Positions 18,832-28,376 of a DNA stretch of 64,000 nucleotides are shown piece after piece. Below the pieces are notes generated by a model, which saw only the letters and a program-made list of their open reading frames with translations, was not told the origin of the DNA and made no database searches. Numbering within the stretch: position 1 is the first letter of the stretch; each line of letters opens with the position of its first letter. Position numbers and translations under genes: made by a program. Where the stretch lies: NCBI RefSeq assembly GCF_001895205.1, contig NZ_BDJF01000025.1:220814-284813 (forward strand). Direction: 5' to 3'. Source of the stretch: Vibrio injensis. Lineage in GTDB: Bacteria > Pseudomonadota > Gammaproteobacteria > Enterobacterales > Vibrionaceae.

Positions 18832-18872
18832 AAAAAGCAAACGTTTGCTTTTTCTGATTAAGGATCTATAAT
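18832..18872 (+). promoter_or_regulatory. PurR-type operator overlapping the xanP promoter
   Basis: A perfect 22-bp palindrome spans 18832-18853; each arm is AAAAAGCAAAC read inward, and the centre GCAAACGTTTGC is the core of the PurR box. It covers the expected -35 position of a promoter whose -10 TATAAT is at 18867-18872. PurR with hypoxanthine or guanine would repress from here (known for the family). This leaves a 5' leader of about 170 nt before xanP. Confidence 0.82.
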
Positions 18873-19049
18873 CCTCGCCCAAAATCACCAAGATGACGAT
18901 TTCTCTACTAGCACTGGACTATAGCAAGCAGAGAATCCGGCTTGGTCAACTCAGAGTTGAGCCTGATTAACAGCAATCACAGGCGATAAAAACTCAACGG
19001 TGACGGCCCATTCAGCGCACGTCATCGACTGTCATTTTAGGATACCATC

Positions 19050-20444
19050 ATGAGTCACCAACACGATACGCGTCCCTCTGAATTGATCTATCAATTAAAT
19101 GAGCGCCCGCCTTTGCCCCAAACTTTATTCGCCGCAATCCAGCATTTACTGGCGATGTTCGTTGCCGTCATCACACCGTCGCTGATCATTTGCCAAGCGT
19201 TAGGGGTTCCGGCCGATCAGACCAATACCATTATTAGCATGTCGCTGTTTGCCTCTGGTCTTTCATCTTTTATTCAGATCCGAACCTTCGGGCCGATTGG
19301 CTCGGGACTGCTCTCGATTCAAGGCACCAGCTTTAACTTTCTTGGGCCAATCATTGGCGCGGGCCTCGCGCTGAAAGCGGGCGGAGCGGATATCGCCACT
19401 ATGATGGCGGCGATTTTTGGTACCATTTTAGTCGCCTCTTTTGCTGAAATTTTACTATCACGTGTGCTGCAATTTGCCCAGCGGATCATTACCCCTTTAG
19501 TTTCTGGTATCGTGGTCACGTTAATCGGTTTGACCTTAGTCCAAGTGGGTTTAGTCTCTATCGGAGGCGGCTACAGCGCACTGAGTGATGGTAGCTTTGG
19601 TAGCCTTGATAAACTCGCCTTAGCGGGCACCGTATTAGCGCTTATCGTGATCCTTAACCGAGCTCGCAATCCGTATATTCGCGTTGCCTCTATCGTCATC
19701 GCCATGCTGGTCGGTTATATCATGGCTTACTTACTCGGCATGGTCGATACCACACAGCGCCCTCAAAGCAGTCTCATCGCCCTGCCTATCCCAATGCAAT
19801 ATGGACTAAGCTTTGATTGGTCTTTATTCATTCCATTAGTGTTGATTTTTTTGATCACGGCGTTAGAAGCGATTGGTGACATCACTGCGACCTCGGAAGT
19901 CTCAGGAGAACCGGTCAAAGGCCCCGTCTATATGAAGCGTATCAAAGGAGGCGTACTGGCTGATGGCATTAACTCCGCTCTTGCAGCACTGCTGAATAGT
20001 TTCCCTAACTCAACCTTTAGCCAAAATAATGGGGTGATATTATTAACTGGCGTTGCTAGCCGTTATGTCGGTTATTTCATCGCGGCGATGCTGATGTTAC
20101 TTGGGCTATTTCCCGGTGTAGCAAGCTTTGTGCAGTTAATTCCAGAGCCGGTACTGGGTGGCGCAACGATTGTCATGTTTGGCACGATTGCCGCCGCTGG
20201 GGTACGAATCATTTCTCGAGTCGAGCTTGATCGCCGAGCGATTTTAATCATGGCACTGTCTTTCTCGATGGGATTAGGCATTGCGCAAAAACCTGAAATT
20301 CTGCAATTTATGCCAGAAATCATCAAAAGTATTTTCTCTTCTGGTGTTGCCGCAGGTGGCATTACCGCGATTCTACTCAATCTCTTATTGCCGGAGCACT
20401 CGACTCGCCAAGAGTCAGAAACCACAGTCACAGAGCAAGCATAA
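19050..20444 (+). CDS. xanP: Xanthine permease XanP (NCS2/UraA family)
   Basis: Inner-membrane proton-coupled purine (xanthine) transporter, 464 aa, about 12-14 transmembrane segments. Family signatures are clear: [25 protein letters not shown] at the N-terminus, the QH motif, [28 protein letters not shown] (with the substrate-site Glu and Asp), and [22 protein letters not shown]. The N-terminus and signature loops match E. coli XanP more closely than UraA, and a PurR palindrome in the promoter fits a purine substrate. The leader contains a short TCAAC / GTTGA hairpin near 18956-18970; no known purine riboswitch consensus was recognised. A bidirectional hairpin separates it from convergent envZ. 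Confidence 0.9.
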   Translation: MSHQHDTRPSELIYQLNERPPLPQTLFAAIQHLLAMFVAVITPSLIICQALGVPADQTNTIISMSLFASGLSSFIQIRTFGPIGSGLLSIQGTSFNFLGPIIGAGLALKAGGADIATMMAAIFGTILVASFAEILLSRVLQFAQRIITPLVSGIVVTLIGLTLVQVGLVSIGGGYSALSDGSFGSLDKLALAGTVLALIVILNRARNPYIRVASIVIAMLVGYIMAYLLGMVDTTQRPQSSLIALPIPMQYGLSFDWSLFIPLVLIFLITALEAIGDITATSEVSGEPVKGPVYMKRIKGGVLADGINSALAALLNSFPNSTFSQNNGVILLTGVASRYVGYFIAAMLMLLGLFPGVASFVQLIPEPVLGGATIVMFGTIAAAGVRIISRVELDRRAILIMALSFSMGLGIAQKPEILQFMPEIIKSIFSSGVAAGGITAILLNLLLPEHSTRQESETTVTEQA

Positions 20445-20457
20445 GCGAGTTCAAATA

Positions 20458-20492
20458 ATTAAGCCGGTTGGCGATGCGCTAACCGGCTTAAT
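20458..20492. terminator. Bidirectional hairpin between xanP and envZ
   Basis: 12-bp perfect stem ATTAAGCCGGTT / AACCGGCTTAAT with an 11-nt loop, between convergent stop codons. The T-run is weak on the xanP side and TT-rich on the envZ side. Confidence 0.72.
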
Positions 20493-20514
20493 CCCTGACT
20501 GACGACTACCACGC

Positions 20515-21816
20515 TTACTTGGTTGGAAAACTGAGCTGAATTTTCAAACCACCTTCGCTACGATTATTTAAAACAACCGCGCCATGATGCTGACCAACGA
20601 TACGTTTTACGATCGCCAATCCAAGGCCAGTGCCTTCACTGCCTCGCGCAGTATCGCCTCGAATGAAGGGCTCAAAGACTTTTTGTACTTGGCTTGGGTC
20701 AATCCCTGGGCCGTTATCTTCGACACAGACCCAAGCCATGCGTTTATCCGCGGTTACCCCAGTACTGATTTTCACCCAACCATTGCCATAACGTAACGCG
20801 TTCACCACTAAGTTGCTCACCGCACGTTTAATGGCAATCGGATTACCAAATACCGGTTCAATCGAAGCTTGAAAATCCGTTTCAATGTGCAGCTCATAAC
20901 CGCCTTCAGAGCTGGCAATGTCTCCAGCAATCTCATTGAGGTCGACCGCTTGAAAAGTTTGTTTATCAACCGGCTTTAAATAGTCCATAAACTGGCTGAT
21001 GATCTCGTTACACTCCTCGGTATCGCTAATGATCCCTTCAGCGAGATAGCTGTCTTGAGGGGACATCATTTCGGTTGCTAAGCGGATTCGCGTCAATGGC
21101 GTTCGCAAATCATGACTGATTCCCGCCATCAATAAGGCTCGGTCTTCTTCCAGCGCTTGAATGCCTTGTGACATTTGATTAAATGCGCGAGTTACCGCGC
21201 GAATTTCACTGGCCCCACTCTCGACAATTGGCGGCGGGATCTCCCCTCGTCCGACCGCCAACGCGGCTCTTTCTAACGCAATCAAAGGACGATTTTGCAA
21301 ACGAATGAATAACCATCCTCCGACCAAGATCAGTACGGCGACAAAAATACTGTTACGAAACAGGGGAGCAAAATCATCTTCCCGTAATTCAGTCAGCGGA
21401 ATACGTAAGATTTGCTCAGGTAACTGTTCGATTTTCATCCATAGAATATAGCTTTCGGCTCCCACGCCCATGCGAACTTCTGTCGGAGAGCCCAGTTCTT
21501 CGCTCATTTTATCACTCATCAAATCGATACTGATCGCGCGTTGAAACTCATCCGCCGCCGGACCATCATCACTAAAGATCTCAACCCCAAGCTTTTCCAA
21601 CACCCGCAAACGTAGCGATCGATCTAAATTAGGCTCCGCATCGGTAAAGCTATCATCCAACATCAAACTGATTTCATGGCTGAGAATTTTATTGAACTGC
21701 TGCAAGCTTGGGATCAGCGCATAATTAATCAGCGCAAAATAGGAGTACGCTTGGCTGGCAACCAAGAGGGTAAAAAACAGCAGAATCGTTTGGGTAAATG
21801 AACTACGGATTCGCAT
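20515..21816 (-). CDS. envZ: Osmolarity sensor histidine kinase EnvZ
   Basis: Inner-membrane kinase/phosphatase for OmpR. 433 aa: TM1 at about 13-33, a periplasmic domain, TM2 at about 155-172, HAMP linker, dimerisation domain with phospho-acceptor His235 in [16 protein letters not shown], and an ATPase domain with N box ([10 protein letters not shown]), G1 (EDNGPGI) and G2 (GTGLGLAI). I start at ATG 21816 ([10 protein letters not shown]), with AGG 6 bp upstream and agreement with other EnvZ N-termini; the frame stays open 66 bp further upstream. It follows ompR after an 84-bp gap holding a hairpin, unlike E. coli, where ompR and envZ overlap. Confidence 0.95.
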   Translation of the reverse strand: MRIRSSFTQTILLFFTLLVASQAYSYFALINYALIPSLQQFNKILSHEISLMLDDSFTDAEPNLDRSLRLRVLEKLGVEIFSDDGPAADEFQRAISIDLMSDKMSEELGSPTEVRMGVGAESYILWMKIEQLPEQILRIPLTELREDDFAPLFRNSIFVAVLILVGGWLFIRLQNRPLIALERAALAVGRGEIPPPIVESGASEIRAVTRAFNQMSQGIQALEEDRALLMAGISHDLRTPLTRIRLATEMMSPQDSYLAEGIISDTEECNEIISQFMDYLKPVDKQTFQAVDLNEIAGDIASSEGGYELHIETDFQASIEPVFGNPIAIKRAVSNLVVNALRYGNGWVKISTGVTADKRMAWVCVEDNGPGIDPSQVQKVFEPFIRGDTARGSEGTGLGLAIVKRIVGQHHGAVVLNNRSEGGLKIQLSFPTK

Positions 21817-21859
21817 AGTGCACCTAAGGTGTGAGAATAATGGAGGGATAAAACGATAA

Positions 21860-21888
21860 CAGCCAGTGAACATCTTGAACACTGGCTG
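21860..21888 (-). other. Hairpin between ompR and envZ
   Basis: Perfect 9-bp inverted repeat CAGCCAGTG / CACTGGCTG (21860-21868 and 21880-21888) with an 11-nt loop, in the 84-bp gap between the ompR stop and the envZ start. On the minus strand it is followed by the moderately T-rich TTATCGTTTTA, so it could act as a partial terminator or mRNA stabiliser. Confidence 0.6.
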
Positions 21889-21900
21889 CAGACAATAATC

Positions 21901-22623
21901 TTAACTGGCGGCTTTACCATCTGGTACAAAGACATAACCTAAGCCCCACACCGTTTGAATATAACGCGGTTTGCTTGGGTCAACTTCCAACATACGGCGC
22001 AAACGAGAAATTTGCACATCGATAGAACGTTCCATCGCTGAGTATTCTCGACCACGGGCCATATTCATTAATTTGTCACGAGATAAAGGTTCACGAGCAT
22101 TGGTCACTAAAGCTTTTAATACCGCAAACTCACCAGAGGTGAGTGGCATCGCTTCATCACCACGAAACATTTCTCGCGTGCCCAGATTTAAACGAAACTC
22201 ACCAAATTCGACAATCGTATCTTCAGCACTAGGCGCGCCGGGCGCTTCGATCACTTGGCGACGTAATACGGCTTTAATCCGCGCCAGTAGTTCGCGGGGA
22301 TTAAAAGGTTTTGGCAAATAATCATCGGCCCCCACTTCTAAACCCACGATGCGATCAATCTCATCGCCTTTTGCTGTTAGCATTAAAATTGGAATAAGAT
22401 TATTGGCATTTCTTAAACGGCGACAAATCGATAAGCCATCTTCGCCCGGTAGCATCAGATCGAGCACCATCAAATGGAAAGTTTCACGGGTTAACAGCCG
22501 ATCCATTTGCTCGCTATTGGCTACGCTACGGACTTGGAAACCTTGTTCAGATAAGTAACGCTCGAGCAATGCACGCAAACGCGCATCATCATCAACCACT
22601 AAAATTTTATAGTTTTCTTGCAT
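21901..22623 (-). CDS. ompR: DNA-binding response regulator OmpR
   Basis: Osmolarity and acid-stress transcription factor, 240 aa. The receiver domain has the acidic pair in VVDDDARLR, phospho-acceptor Asp55 in MVLDLMLPG, a conserved Thr in MLTAKGDE and a Lys in YLPKPFNPRE. The C-terminal winged helix contains REPLSRDKLMNMARGREYSAMERSIDVQISRLRRMLE and ends in IQTVWGLGYVFVPDG, all typical of OmpR. ATG 22623 (MQENYKILVVDDD) is the family start; an upstream in-frame extension of 21 codons has no support. It is the first gene of an ompR-envZ operon. Confidence 0.97.
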   Translation of the reverse strand: MQENYKILVVDDDARLRALLERYLSEQGFQVRSVANSEQMDRLLTRETFHLMVLDLMLPGEDGLSICRRLRNANNLIPILMLTAKGDEIDRIVGLEVGADDYLPKPFNPRELLARIKAVLRRQVIEAPGAPSAEDTIVEFGEFRLNLGTREMFRGDEAMPLTSGEFAVLKALVTNAREPLSRDKLMNMARGREYSAMERSIDVQISRLRRMLEVDPSKPRYIQTVWGLGYVFVPDGKAAS

Positions 22624-22832
22624 GTCCACTGATCCCACTAAAAAGAGATGACACCCGCACAGATGAGGGCAAACAAAATGTAACACTGTTGCACGGTGAG
22701 CAATTTAAAGAATTGTTAGCATTTATTACCTATTTTCAGCCTACAACTCATCATAACGGATAATCGCGACCAAAAAAGCCTCTTATTTCAATCTTTAACG
22801 TTTATATGCATAAAAGGAGATATCGATTGATC

Positions 22833-22859
22833 AAAAAAGCCAACCATCACGGTTGGCTT
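22833..22859 (-). terminator. Rho-independent terminator after eda
   Basis: Perfect 9-bp stem AAGCCAACC / GGTTGGCTT with a 5-nt loop; on the minus strand it is followed by TTTTTTGA. It ends the permease-eda transcript 27 bp after the eda stop. Confidence 0.85.
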
Positions 22860-22886
22860 AGACATCTCTCAATAAAGAGAGAAAAG

Positions 22887-23495
22887 TTACAGCTCACGAA
22901 CCAATTTGGCTATCGCTGGCCAATCGCCTTTATCCATCAAATCAGTTGGTACCATCCAAGTGCCACCACAAGCCACTACCGATGGTAAATCCAAATAGTG
23001 CTGTACATTAGCAGCACTGATACCGCCCGTGGGCATAAATTTAACCGGATAGACCGCGCTGAGCGCTTTGAGCATAGCAACGCCACCAGAAGGTTCAGCA
23101 GGGAAGAATTTTAAGGTGCGTAACCCCAGTTCCATCGCTTGCTCGACTAAGCTTGGGTTATTCACCCCTGGCACAATGGCGATACCACGTTGCTGACAAT
23201 ATTTCACTGTGGTGGGATTAAGTCCTGGGCTCACAATGAAATCCGCTCCCGCTTGCTGAGCTTGATCCACTTGCGCTGTGGTCAGTACCGTCCCAGCGCC
23301 AATCAACATCTCAGGATACGCTTCGCGCATTAGACGAATAGCCTCTTGCGCCGCCTCAGTTCGAAAAGTAATTTCCGCACACGGAAGTCCATTGTCCATC
23401 AATACCTTAGCCAGCGGCAGCGCCTGCTGAGCATGGTTAATCGCAATCACGGGGACAATTTTTATCTGCGCCAAGCGCTGTTCAAGAGTCATCAT
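22887..23495 (-). CDS. eda: KDPG/KHG aldolase Eda
   Basis: Class I aldolase splitting 2-keto-3-deoxy-6-phosphogluconate into pyruvate and glyceraldehyde-3-phosphate, the last Entner-Doudoroff step. 202 aa; catalytic Glu41 in CAEITFRT, the phosphate-binding GAGTVLT and FMPTGGIS loops, and Schiff-base Lys129 in TLKFFPAEPSGG are present. The start is MM; the second Met is equally possible. It begins 9 bp after the permease gene and is cotranscribed with it. Its partner edd is in the divergent operon, so both halves of the pathway share one GntR-controlled promoter region. Confidence 0.96.
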   Translation of the reverse strand: MMTLEQRLAQIKIVPVIAINHAQQALPLAKVLMDNGLPCAEITFRTEAAQEAIRLMREAYPEMLIGAGTVLTTAQVDQAQQAGADFIVSPGLNPTTVKYCQQRGIAIVPGVNNPSLVEQAMELGLRTLKFFPAEPSGGVAMLKALSAVYPVKFMPTGGISAANVQHYLDLPSVVACGGTWMVPTDLMDKGDWPAIAKLVREL

Positions 23496-23504
23496 ACCTA
23501 AACC

Positions 23505-24878
23505 TTATAGAAGATAGCTAAGAGTGGCGACAATAATAAACGCAATACTACCCAGTAGCGTTTCCATTACCGTCCACGTTTTTAGCGTGGTTTTTTCATC
23601 CATTTCCAGCAAGCGAGAGACGAGCCAAAAACCAGAATCATTAAAGTGAGACAGCACCGTCGCTCCACCAGCAATAGCAATTACGATAAAGCATAAGTCT
23701 AACTCTGACAAACCTGTGGTTTGCGCAACAATCGGAGCCATTAACGCGGCGGTAGTGGTCAAGGCCACCGTGGCAGAACCTTGCGCAACCCGCAAACAGG
23801 TTGAAATCACAAAAGCAGCAACAATCACTGGCATGCCAGTATGAGCCAAGACATCCGCCAGCGCCTGACCGATACCACTAGAGCGTAATACGCCACCAAA
23901 CATACCGCCAGCACCCGTCACAAGAATCACGGCACAGATCGGAGCTAACGCATCAGTACACAGTTTTTCTAGCTTGCTCATGCCATATTTACCAGCAAAG
24001 GTCGCCAAACATACTAATAAGGTGATCAGTAACGCAATCGGTGTTTTCCCTAGCATGCGTAAAAACTCAACCCAAGGTTGCTGACCATCCAGCATCCCAG
24101 CCACGGCTAACGTATTTAATCCAGTATCCAAAAAGATCAACAATACGGGCAGAACCAAGATAAACAGTACGGTAGAAAATTTCGGTAAATCCGCTTTGTC
24201 TTTAAACATCACTTCAGCATTTAAAAAGGCTTTAGAGAGCGGCAAGTTAAATTTTTCACCACAATAGAGACCAAACAGATACGAGCCAAGATACCAAGTC
24301 GGGATCGCCACCAGCAAACCCACTACTAACAGCAGACCAATATCAGCACCCAGTAGCTCAGCAGCGGCCACCGGACCAGGATGCGGAGGAACAAACGCAT
24401 GCATCACCGCAAACGCACCGGCCGCAGGCAAAGCGTATTTGAGTGTTGAACCGCCAAAGCGTTTCGCGACACTGAACAAAATCGGCATCATCACAATTAA
24501 GCCCGCATCAAAAAAGATCGGAAAGCCAAACAGTAATGAAGCAACACCGAGGGCTAAGGGCGCCCGCTGTTCACCAAAGCGGCCAATCAAGGTATCCGCG
24601 AGCACTTTCGCCCCGCCCGTCACTTCTAAAATTTTACCGATCATGGCTCCTAAACCAACCAGTAAAGCAACGGAAGCGAGCGTGCCGCCGAATCCCGACA
24701 TCATGCTCGGCACCACTTGACCTGCTGGAATACCAGCCGCCAGTGCGGTGCCGAAACTGACTAACGTTAATGAAGCAAAAGCGTGAACTTTTAACTTCAT
24801 GATCAAAAACAGTAAAGCAACGATCGCCGCAAGGGCGAGCAACAACAGATAGGTAGGGCTATGTGCTATTTGGTCCAT
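23505..24878 (-). CDS. Gluconate:H+ symporter, GntP family
   Basis: Inner-membrane gluconate permease, 457 aa with about 12-14 hydrophobic segments. GntP-family signatures: GFGGTLASVALLVGLGAMIGKILEVTGGA, FGFPIFFDAGLIVMMPILF, HAFVPPHPGPVAAAELLGADIG, and SHFNDSGFWLV near the C-terminus. I start at ATG 24878 (MDQIAHSPTY) because AAGGTGA precedes it by 7 bp; the open frame continues 69 bp upstream into the operator region. Whether it is closest to GntT, GntU or GntP cannot be settled by eye, so no symbol is given. First gene of the minus-strand operon with eda. Confidence 0.92.
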   Translation of the reverse strand: MDQIAHSPTYLLLLALAAIVALLFLIMKLKVHAFASLTLVSFGTALAAGIPAGQVVPSMMSGFGGTLASVALLVGLGAMIGKILEVTGGAKVLADTLIGRFGEQRAPLALGVASLLFGFPIFFDAGLIVMMPILFSVAKRFGGSTLKYALPAAGAFAVMHAFVPPHPGPVAAAELLGADIGLLLVVGLLVAIPTWYLGSYLFGLYCGEKFNLPLSKAFLNAEVMFKDKADLPKFSTVLFILVLPVLLIFLDTGLNTLAVAGMLDGQQPWVEFLRMLGKTPIALLITLLVCLATFAGKYGMSKLEKLCTDALAPICAVILVTGAGGMFGGVLRSSGIGQALADVLAHTGMPVIVAAFVISTCLRVAQGSATVALTTTAALMAPIVAQTTGLSELDLCFIVIAIAGGATVLSHFNDSGFWLVSRLLEMDEKTTLKTWTVMETLLGSIAFIIVATLSYLL

Positions 24879-24931
24879 TTTGTTCACCTTTATCAAGAAT
24901 GGGATGTTTGTGTTTCGGTTCACAAATCTAT

Positions 24932-24961
24932 AAGTTACGGGTAACATGTTACCGATAACAC
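24932..24961. promoter_or_regulatory. Tandem GntR operators in the divergent gnt promoter
   Basis: Two adjacent, near-palindromic sites, AAGTTACGGGTAACAT (24932-24947) and ATGTTACCGATAACAC (24946-24961), share their central AT. Both match the E. coli GntR operator type ATGTTACC(C/G)GTAACAT. They lie between the gluconate permease start (minus) and gntK (plus), so one repressor can silence both operons; gluconate would release it. Confidence 0.85.
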
Positions 24962-25036
24962 GATTAAGATAAAGCCAATTCGTTAGGCAAAGTTCAAAAT
25001 TGAGATCTCGCTCAGATCTCGGATTAAGGAGTCGAT

Positions 25037-25552
25037 ATGACCGGTAAAAGCATTATTGTGATGGGTGTCAGTGGCTGTGGAAAAAGCACCATAGGAGCAC
25101 GCATAGCTGAACGTCTGCAGGCAAAATTTATCGATGGTGATGATTTACATCCTCGCGCCAATATTGAAAAGATGCGCCAAGGCCAACCGCTTGATGACCA
25201 CGATCGCGCTCCTTGGTTAGAGCGAATTCGTGACGCTGCTTTTAGCTTAGAAAACAAAAATGAACAAGGCATCATTGTCTGTTCGGCTCTGAAAAAAATC
25301 TATCGTGATCAAATCCGAGATGGTAATCAGCACGTCACCTTTTTGTTTCTTGATGGCGATAAAGCTCTGATCTTAAAACGCATGCAAGCCCGGCAGGGGC
25401 ACTTTATGAAAACCGGTATGCTCGATAGCCAATTCGCGACGTTAGAGCGCCCCACCGCCGCGGAGCAGGATGTCCTCAGCATCAGTATTGACGGTGACAT
25501 TGATGAGGTGGTCAATCAAGCGATCCTCGCTCTACAAGCTCGGGAGCAGTAA
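25037..25552 (+). CDS. gntK: Gluconokinase GntK
   Basis: Phosphorylates gluconate to 6-phosphogluconate, the entry to the Entner-Doudoroff and pentose phosphate pathways. 171 aa with the P-loop GVSGCGKST (residues 10-18), the gluconokinase signature FIDGDDLHPRANIEKMRQGQPLDDHDRAPWL, and the lid-region segment KRMQARQGHFMKTGMLDSQFATLE. AAGGAG lies 8 bp before the ATG. edd starts 2 bp after its stop, so translation of the two is probably coupled. GntR operators lie just upstream. Confidence 0.96.
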   Translation: MTGKSIIVMGVSGCGKSTIGARIAERLQAKFIDGDDLHPRANIEKMRQGQPLDDHDRAPWLERIRDAAFSLENKNEQGIIVCSALKKIYRDQIRDGNQHVTFLFLDGDKALILKRMQARQGHFMKTGMLDSQFATLERPTAAEQDVLSISIDGDIDEVVNQAILALQAREQ

Positions 25553-25554
25553 CC

Positions 25555-27357
25555 ATGATTCAGCCACTCATCTTGCAAGTCACCGAACGAATTGCACAGC
25601 GTAGCCGTGAACTTCGTCACGCATTCTTAACCAGAACCGCTCAGCAGCTCGCCGCAGGAAAAGGCAAAGCCAGTCTCTCTTGTGGTAATTTGGCCCATGC
25701 CATTGCCGCCTCCTGCCAAAGCGAGAAATCGCACATTCTTGACTTAACCAAATCTAACCTTGCGATCATCACCGCTTACAATGACATGCTCAGTGCCCAT
25801 CAAGTGTATCTTGATTACCCAGCGCGCATTAAAGCCGCATTACAGTCCAGTGGACACACAGCGCAAGTGGCGGGTGGCGTGCCGGCGATGTGCGATGGGG
25901 TTACTCAAGGGCAGCCAGGAATGGATATGTCGCTGTTCTCCCGAGACATGATAGCCCAAGCCACCGCGATGTCGCTGAGCCACAATATGTTTGATGGCAC
26001 TTTACTGCTTGGTATCTGCGATAAAATTGCTCCGGGACAATTGATGGGCGCGCTCAGTTATGCTCACCTACCGACCGCTTTTATTCCCGCCGGCCCAATG
26101 GCCACAGGGATCAGCAATGAACAAAAAGTCGAGATTCGCCAGCAATACAGCGCGGGGCAAGTCGGGCGCGAGGCACTGCTCGATATGGAGTGCAATTCTT
26201 ATCACTCCCCCGGCACATGCACCTTTTACGGCACCGCCAATACCAATCAATTGGTGTTTGAAGCCATGGGGTTGATGTTACCTGGGGCTGCTTTTGTGGC
26301 ACCGAATAGCCCATTACGCCATGCCTTAACCGACTATGCGGCCAACGCCATTGCCGCGATGGCACCCGGTACGCCGAGTTATCGGCCACTGAGTAGCGTC
26401 ATTAACGAGAAAAGTTTAGTGAACGGTATTGTTGCGTTATTGGCTTCTGGCGGCAGTACCAATCACACCATTCACATGATCACGGTGGCACGAGCCGCTG
26501 GGCTGCTCTTAACTTGGCAGGATATCAGCGACTTGTCGCAAATCGTGCCGTTATTAACCAATATTTATCCCAATGGCAGTGCAGATATCAATGCATTCGA
26601 GGCGGCGGGCGGAGTGCCTATGCTGCTTAGCCGACTCCATGAACGCCACCTGCTGCATAGCGACGTAACCCCGGCTTTCGGTCAGTTTGCCGATCAATTA
26701 ACTCGCCCGATACTGAAACAAGGGCAACTGAGTTGGCAAGATTGTCATGACACGCTCGATGCCAGCGTGATCGCCGCGCGGCATCAGCAATTTCAACCAA
26801 CCGGCGGAATCAAAGTACTCAAGGGTAATCTTGGTCAAGCGGTGATTAAAATTTCAGCGGTTAAAGCCGCTCATCATGTGATTGAAGCTCCTGCGAAGGT
26901 CTTTAATTCACAACACGATGTAGAAAAAGCTTATCAAGATGGTCAGCTCAACCAAGATTGCATTGTGGTGGTTCGTTACAGCGGCCCGGCAGCCAATGGT
27001 ATGCCTGAACTGCATAAATTGATGCCAATACTCGGTAACGTACAAAAGGCTGGCTTTAAAATCGCATTGGTGACCGATGGTCGCTTATCTGGCGCTTCAG
27101 GCAAAATCCCCGCCGCGATCCACGTCTCTCCTGAAGCACTGCGCGGTGGCGCGATAGGCTTACTGCGCGATGGTGATTTACTGAGATTGGATGCCACCAA
27201 AGGTGAGCTAACCTGTTTAACCGATTTAACCCAACGCGTAGCGCAACCAACGCCAAGCGAGCAAGATCAACAAAGCTGGGGACGAGAGCTGTTCACCCTC
27301 GCCCGCCAACACGTGACTTCGGCCGATCAGGGTGCGAGCTTTTTATTCACCAGCTAA
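25555..27357 (+). CDS. edd: Phosphogluconate dehydratase Edd
   Basis: Iron-sulfur dehydratase converting 6-phosphogluconate to KDPG. 600 aa of the IlvD/Edd family. Cluster-ligand cysteines are seen in GVPAMCDGVTQG and in LLGICDKIAPG, with a third in the SPGTCTFYGTANTNQ signature; the C-terminal family motif GRLSGASGKIPAAIHVSPEA is complete. It directly follows gntK (2-bp gap) and converges with gntR (20-bp gap). No terminator is evident between edd and gntR. Confidence 0.96.
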   Translation: MIQPLILQVTERIAQRSRELRHAFLTRTAQQLAAGKGKASLSCGNLAHAIAASCQSEKSHILDLTKSNLAIITAYNDMLSAHQVYLDYPARIKAALQSSGHTAQVAGGVPAMCDGVTQGQPGMDMSLFSRDMIAQATAMSLSHNMFDGTLLLGICDKIAPGQLMGALSYAHLPTAFIPAGPMATGISNEQKVEIRQQYSAGQVGREALLDMECNSYHSPGTCTFYGTANTNQLVFEAMGLMLPGAAFVAPNSPLRHALTDYAANAIAAMAPGTPSYRPLSSVINEKSLVNGIVALLASGGSTNHTIHMITVARAAGLLLTWQDISDLSQIVPLLTNIYPNGSADINAFEAAGGVPMLLSRLHERHLLHSDVTPAFGQFADQLTRPILKQGQLSWQDCHDTLDASVIAARHQQFQPTGGIKVLKGNLGQAVIKISAVKAAHHVIEAPAKVFNSQHDVEKAYQDGQLNQDCIVVVRYSGPAANGMPELHKLMPILGNVQKAGFKIALVTDGRLSGASGKIPAAIHVSPEALRGGAIGLLRDGDLLRLDATKGELTCLTDLTQRVAQPTPSEQDQQSWGRELFTLARQHVTSADQGASFLFTS

Positions 27358-27377
27358 ACATAATTCACGCCAGTGGA

Positions 27378-28376
27378 TTACCAGCTTTCGCCATGAGTTA
27401 ATCGATAGCCCAAATCATAAACTTTAGGCTCAACAACTTGACCAGAAAGTGCCGCTAGTAATAACTCGGCACTTTTTTTACCAATCGCCAAACGAGGGGT
27501 TTCCACGCTGGTTAGACGAGGGATAATCGCCTGCCCAATATCTAACGCATTATACCCCACCACGGCAATCTGCTGTGGCACCGCAATATTGTGGTGATGA
27601 CAATACATCATCGCCCCGACTGCTAAATCATCATTGGTACAGAAAATACCATCGAGTTGCGGATACTGTTGTAATGCCTGTTGTAGCAAGATACCGCCCA
27701 AGGTAAAACTAGAATGCTCACCGGTGGAGACTTGTATCGGCGCTAAGCCCGCTTCGTGCATGGCTCGCTCATAACCTTGCCGACGCAATTGAGTTCGTGT
27801 GTCGAGTCGTGCGCCAAGATAAACAATCTGCTGCCGGCCACGGGCAATCATCTGCTGCACCACTTGATACGAGATCTGTTCGTGATCTAACCCAACAGCC
27901 ATATCAATCGGTTGGGTGGGGATTTCCATCGTTTCAACCACCGGAATTCCGGCAGATTTGAGCATTTGCCGACTGCGCTCGCTATGGTTAGTTTCGGTTA
28001 AAATTAGGCCATCAACTCGATAAGAAAGAAACGCGGCGATTTTATCTTCTTCAACTTGAGGGTTATAACCGGTATGAGCAATTAACGTGTCATAGCCAGC
28101 CGCTTGAGTCACTTCTTCGATGCCTTGAACCAAGTTAGCAAATACTTGGTTAGAGAGCGAAGGCAAAATGATGCCAATGGCCCGACTAGAGGATTTAGAC
28201 ATGATCGCTGGCACACGGTTATGAATATAACCAAGCTGCTCAACCACCGCGGCGATTTTTTGTTGGGTAACTTGCGCCACAGAATTAGGATCACGCATGT
28301 AGCGAGAAACGGTCATTTTAGTAATGCCGACTTGATCAGCAATATCTTGCAGAGTCGGTCTGTTTTTTTTTTGCAT
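27378..28376 (-). CDS. gntR: Gluconate operon repressor GntR (LacI family)
   Basis: 332-aa LacI/GalR-type repressor. N-terminal helix-turn-helix TLQDIADQVGITKMTVSRYMRDP, hinge region around residues 45-60, then a periplasmic-binding-protein-like effector domain (RAIGIILPSLSNQVFANLVQGIEE onward) that should sense gluconate. The recognition helix KMTVSRYMR matches GntR rather than PurR or GalR. Its predicted operators are the tandem sites at 24932-24961. It lies 32 bp downstream of greB on the same strand with no obvious intervening terminator, so it may be partly transcribed from the greB promoter. Confidence 0.92.
   Translation of the reverse strand: MQKKNRPTLQDIADQVGITKMTVSRYMRDPNSVAQVTQQKIAAVVEQLGYIHNRVPAIMSKSSSRAIGIILPSLSNQVFANLVQGIEEVTQAAGYDTLIAHTGYNPQVEEDKIAAFLSYRVDGLILTETNHSERSRQMLKSAGIPVVETMEIPTQPIDMAVGLDHEQISYQVVQQMIARGRQQIVYLGARLDTRTQLRRQGYERAMHEAGLAPIQVSTGEHSSFTLGGILLQQALQQYPQLDGIFCTNDDLAVGAMMYCHHHNIAVPQQIAVVGYNALDIGQAIIPRLTSVETPRLAIGKKSAELLLAALSGQVVEPKVYDLGYRLTHGESW

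Noticed and set aside
18956..18970. A purine riboswitch in the xanP leader
   Set aside because: Only a short TCAAC/GTTGA hairpin is present; the conserved loop sequences of purine aptamers are absent.
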